In this document: piece by piece, positions 60,226 through 64,000 of the stretch
Numbering within the stretch: the stretch's first letter is position 1
Layout: every line of letters begins with the position of its first letter
DNA from: Platanthera guangdongensis
Taxonomy: Eukaryota; Streptophyta; Magnoliopsida; Asparagales; Orchidaceae
Direction of reading: 5' to 3'
DNA length: 64,000 bases
Assembly (NCBI GenBank): GCA_039583875.1
Contig: CM077150.1
Coordinates: 187,244,375-187,308,374 of the forward strand
Position numbers and translations under genes: made by a program
The notes under the pieces: model-generated
The model's input: only the letters and a program-made list of their open reading frames with translations
What the model was told of the DNA's origin: nothing
The model's database searches: none

Positions 60226-60643
60226 TGTAAAAACCGAACAAAAACAAACCGAAATGATTTTAACTGAAACTTTATTATCCGAAAAATGTATCTATTACAA
60301 AGGTATGACCTCCCTTATATATAATGGAGGAGAGAGGAGAGAATACAAATAAGAGATGTGGAACTAAAAATTTACATGACATAAGCGGATTATACAGATA
60401 CAAACCGTACAAGCCGCGCGGATAGGCAGAAGGGCTAACCGCTCGGCTACTACCAGAGAGAGAGATCGCCAAGGGAGACTGCTAGACCGCCCGGTCTCCA
60501 AGTTGCCAGAGACAACCCGCTAGACCGTTTGGACCTCAGACAACAACACACAGCAACCAAACTGCTGAAGGGTAACTGTCAAACCGTGCGGTCATCAACC
60601 CGCCAAGCCAGACTGCCAGACCGTCCGGTCACTAACTTCAACA
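60226..60643 (-). repeat. Copia H 5' LTR
   Basis: 418 bp, the partner of 55378-55794. CpG sites of the ACCGCCCGGT palindromes are often decayed here, for example ACCGTCCGGT. Confidence 0.93.
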
Positions 60644-60648
60644 GGCAG

Positions 60649-61310
60649 TTGTCAAGTCTCCAGTCACTTCTTGAAACTCTGTCTCTATCAGCAAAGTGTC
60701 GAGACTGAACTTCATCATGTGTTGACACAAGTAGACTAAGTGTCGACACAAGCCTTGGTGGCGTCAACACAGCTCCCTTGGTGTTTACACTACTTCTCGA
60801 CACAACTTCTGTAGAATATGTCGACACTAGTTCTGTGTGTCGACAGAGTCACTTCTTTTCTTCACAAAAATCAACTTTGTTGAAACTCTGCTATGTGTCG
60901 ACACAAGTCTTGTGTGTCGACACAGTTGATGTCGACAAAGTCTTCTGTGTGTCGACACTGCCTCTGTGTATCGACACAGTTGATGTCGACTAATCTTTTC
61001 TGTGTGTCGACACAGTTTCTTCTGGTGTCGACACAGCCTTTCCAAGTGTCGACATAATTGACTCTAGGTGTCGACACAGCTTTTCTCCAGTGTCGACACA
61101 GCTTTTCTCCAGTGTCGACACAAGCCTTCATAAGTGTCGACACAGCTTCTTCTAGTGTCGACTCATGGACTTAGAAACTTTTCCTGCATTCCTGCATTTT
61201 CTTAACCTGCACATATAAACTCAAAACAACATCAAATACATCTTGATGCATATCATTGAGTAAGGTGAGGCTTCTTCAAATCTGGTACACATTTTCCAAT
61301 GTACCTAACA
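60649..61310 (-). repeat. Sirevirus G 3' LTR, U3 side (second part)
   Basis: The minus-strand LTR start TGTTAGGTACATTGG at 61310, next to the polypurine tract, and a palindromic TGTGTCGACACA array (about 60690-61170). With 54277-55377 the LTR is about 1.76 kb. Confidence 0.85.
60690..61170. repeat. TGTGTCGACACA palindrome array in Sirevirus G LTR
   Basis: About 18-20 GTCGAC cores, mostly GTGTCGACACA, spaced 20-35 bases, with decayed forms GTGTTGACAC and GTCAACAC. The position corresponds to the CTCGAG array of element E. Confidence 0.92.
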
Positions 61311-61326
61311 ATCTCCCCCTATTTGG
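61311..61326 (-). other. Polypurine tract of Sirevirus G
   Basis: Minus-strand CCAAATAGGGGGAGAT, identical in its core to the tract of element E. Confidence 0.85.
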
Positions 61327-61690
61327 AGAAGTCATAACCCTTAGTCAATGATATACACCATTCATAGTAAACACACATTATGATGTATAAAAACATCACA
61401 TGATAGGGTAACTTATAAACAAAACATGTATAAAATGTCATCACAGAATAATGATGCAAACATAATGAGCATTAATCATTTTTTTGTTTAAACTTTCAAA
61501 AGTTTCTTAACAATAGTTCACATAGATTTTTAAAACTAAAGATTACAATGTTGTAAAATCTAGTTAATCTACTCTAAGGCTGATCAGGTTCCTTGATGAA
61601 TATGCCTTTGCCTGACTGGATCTTGGCTTGTACTAGAGCTTCAGTATCTTCAGCTGGCTTCTTGCCCTTTAGATCTTTCTTCTTTTGTTC

Positions 61691-64000
61691 TTAAGCCCTT
61701 ATCCTTTGCCTTTCAAAATAGTGAAAAGGCTTTGGGAAGTACTTGCTAGGCTCCTGAGCATTAGGAGGTAGCTTCCCAGCTTTTGCCTTTCTTCTATATT
61801 GTAGAATGGCTTCCTGCCTAGCTTCATACTTGATCCATTCTTGCTCAGTGTACCATTTACCCCTGTCATGGGTCTTGTCCTTCACAGCCTTCCAGGCAGT
61901 CAATATAATATTCCTGGAAGTAAGTCTCCATTGCTCAAAAGCAAGCTTCAACTCAACCTGTTCTATGAACTTTTTCTTAGACAATAGAGCTTCCTTCTGA
62001 GCTTCCTTGGCAGCCTCTGACATCTCCACTTTCTCAATAATAATATTGTCAACCTCTTGTGGAGGACTGTACATTGACTGTACTTCTTATTGAATCATAT
62101 CAAAATCTGCTGAAGGGTAAATGATCTGAGAAACTTCAGGTTGATCACCTTCAAAATAAGCAGGTTGCACACCTGACTCAGCTACATTATCATCATCACA
62201 TAGGGGTGGATATCCAAGGGTGGCTCTGATGCTATTAGATATACATTTAGCATGATCCGAGCCTGCTTTGACTAACACTCTCTCCCCTTTTATGACTTCT
62301 CTCTCAATATGATCTCTGAGGTCATCTTTCTGAAATCTTACTTGGTTATCTAGATAATTAACATTATCTTTATAAAATGACCTTAGTTTCAGTAGCTAAT
62401 CAGAAATGATCTTTTGAGAATTCTTAATAGCTGTTTGGACAGCAGCTAGTTCTTCCTGTAATTGTTTATCAAAATCTGACTTGTCTTTAGCCCTTGCCTC
62501 AGTCAGGGCGGTAACAGTATTCTTTAATTTTGTAACAATCACATTATGTGATTCAGTCAGATTGTCATTCATCCTTAGTTGATTTTTTAGGACATAGTCT
62601 TGCTTAACAGCAATATCATCAACTTGATTCTTTATTACTTGTCGTTGCTTTGCAAGATAGACTACAGCATTGCCACCTTTGTGGAAGCAATCTGTCATTT
62701 CCTTCTTGTTCTAATTTACTTCAAATCTTATGGATTTAATATCTTGAGATAATGATAATTGCAATTAATTATGTCTCTCATCCATATACTTTTCCATGGC
62801 TATTCTTTGTTCATCTAATTTGACTTGCAAAGATACCAGTAAAGAGCTATAATCAGTGGCTGGGCAGGTTGTGGAGCAGTTTGCAATTCCCTTTTATAGC
62901 TTTGGCTTCTTCTTTTGAAAACCATCAGTTTTCTCTTCTTTGCTCTTAGAGCTTCTCCATCATCAGAATTAGAAGTACTTTCTAGATTCACAGTGTCCTT
63001 TGGACTTGTGGGCAGCTCTTTGTCAGATATAGGTAACTCCCCCTGAGTCACTTGCTCCTCCCCCTCTGTCCTGACTTGCTCCCCCTCAATTTTAGCTTGC
63101 TGCCCCTCAGTTCTTGCTTGCTCTAAATCAGGGAACAACTCTTCAAGGGTAAACTCTTGTTGAGGTTGGACTGGAGGCACTCTTAACTCTGGAGCACCAA
63201 TAGCTGTAGATGTATCCTACATGATAACATCCTGTGTTTGATTGTTTAGTTGAGTGGTCTCAAGAATAGTTTGATTTGTCATTTCACTATCTAAGTGTGT
63301 TGGCTCTTCATCAAGATGAGGCTCCCCCTGCACCTGAGCACCATCTGTAATGTCTTGTGCAGGAGATTTTTCAGCAATCTCTGGACTCTCTTCATCAGGC
63401 ATGTCCTTTGTTAGAACTCTATCCTATATGGAGATTATCCTTATATCAGTTCTTCTCATGTGGTTGATCTTAGAACCAGTAGTATGTTCCATTACTTCTG
63501 GAATTGTTCCAGCCCAGTATAGACTCATGATTCTTCCCAGATATGGCTTCTTGATACCTTGCTTAATCTTTTTAAAGATTACTGCAGACCAATTTGTGTT
63601 CAGTCTAAAGATAATCCTAGTCATCAGGCTGAACATATAGGCTGAAACCCTATCATGTCCCCCTGGCTTGTAGAGAATGACCTTTCCAACCACTTCAGAA
63701 AGGAATTTTCCTTACAGATTCATCCCTTTCCTGTTCATTGCAGATCCAATCTTCATGGTGGGATCCAATCCACACCACTGGAGTGCTTCCCTGGTCTTGG
63801 TAGAGGTAACTTCTTATTCTTCTTGAGTTCTTGGGAGTTGAAGAGTTTTCCTCAAGCTCTTCAAGTTAAGTTTAACTTTAGCTCCCTGAACTGTAGATTT
63901 GATCTTAAGTCCAGTCGAATCTAAAGTAGCTACGCCATAGAATTCCAATATTTCTTTCTTCCATATCCTTGTAGGTTCGGATACCAGAAATTCCAAACCA
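61691..64000 (-). pseudogene. Sirevirus G env-like gene, runs off the window
   Basis: On the minus strand a series of open pieces (63996-63814, 63693-63424, 63402-63217, 63180-62815, 62698-62396, 62278-62087, 62074-61691) matches the env-like gene of E in order: an N-terminal part (DRVSAYMFSLMTRIIF corresponds to SIPLYFFDIMQAIVC), an acidic Glu/Gln-rich linker in place of the Pro-rich one, a coiled-coil part (near 62400-62700), and the C-terminal EPSKYFPKPFHYF, like PKYYPKPYSY in E. No membrane segment is seen. Stops and frameshifts show decay. The 5' end of the gene lies beyond 64000. A non-coding tail of about 365 bp leads to the polypurine tract. Confidence 0.78.

Larger units (their letters stand above)
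55378..60643 (-). mobile_element. Copia element H, structurally complete, minus strand
   Basis: 5266 bp with short LTRs (55378-55794 and 60226-60643) and a perfect target duplication GGCAG (55373-55377, 60644-60648). On the minus strand: LTR, primer site TGGTATCAGAGCACTCG (60225-60209), gag, pol, polypurine tract (minus GAGGGGGAG, 55795-55804), LTR. I count roughly 25 LTR differences in 418 bp (about 6%), mostly transitions at CpG, so H is older than J. It sits inside the LTR of Sirevirus G. Confidence 0.93.

Overview
This window reads as nuclear DNA of a flowering plant, most likely a eudicot. It is a dense nest of LTR retrotransposons with one clear host gene, an AP2/ERF transcription factor like Arabidopsis ERF003. 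I see no tRNA, rRNA or CRISPR features. The species cannot be named from the sequence.

Layout. 1-450: end of a plus-strand Sirevirus (Copia) LTR (element B). 451-5460: minus-strand Sirevirus A, with pol start, gag, primer-binding site and 5' LTR. 5461-6558 plus 25161-25692: 3' tail and LTR of Copia element C, split by the next element. 6559-25160: a Ty3/Gypsy-like non-autonomous element D with 1.5 kb LTRs and a tRNA-Asp-type primer site. D is itself split by a 12.7 kb Sirevirus E (8702-21432) with LTRs of about 1.96 kb, the 5-bp target duplication ATCCT, an open gag of 767 codons, a broken pol and an env-like third gene. 25693-31301: intergenic DNA with a CT microsatellite, the ERF003-like gene (27085-27576), a GC-rich foldback island and tandem duplications. 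31302-39542: Copia J, LTRs about 1.3% apart, duplication TGAAC. 39543-43010: a small three-exon candidate gene and a Helitron 3' end. 43011-49530: TA tracts, a GC-rich Helitron-like module and a long minisatellite of GGAC/GTCC units. 49640-51493: minus-strand Gypsy protease relic and an unassigned LTR-like segment O. 51494-54051: chromovirus-type LTR P. 54277-64000: minus-strand Sirevirus G, whose 3' LTR is split by Copia H (55378-60643, duplication GGCAG) and whose env-like gene runs off the window.

The most notable pattern cuts across families. At least seven unrelated LTRs, Copia and Gypsy, carry an array of a short palindrome in the promoter-side (U3) part of the LTR. Each family has its own CpG-containing word: CTCGAG in E, GTCGAC in G, GTCACGGGCGTGAC in D, GACACGGGCGTGTC in P, CGATCG/CTCGCCGATCGGCGAG in J, ACCGCCCGGT in H, and GCGTTGAGTGA with its reverse complement in A. 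In D, E, G, H and J the array lies upstream of a clear TATA box. In E the same CTCGAG array and a TATA box occur a second time, inside the element, directly before the env-like gene. This suggests an internal promoter for that gene built from the same parts as the LTR promoter.

Most coding regions are decayed retroelement genes. Many internal stops are TGA or TAG where CGA or CAG is expected, which fits deamination of methylated cytosine. Nested insertions give a relative time order: G before H, D before E, C before D, and A before B.
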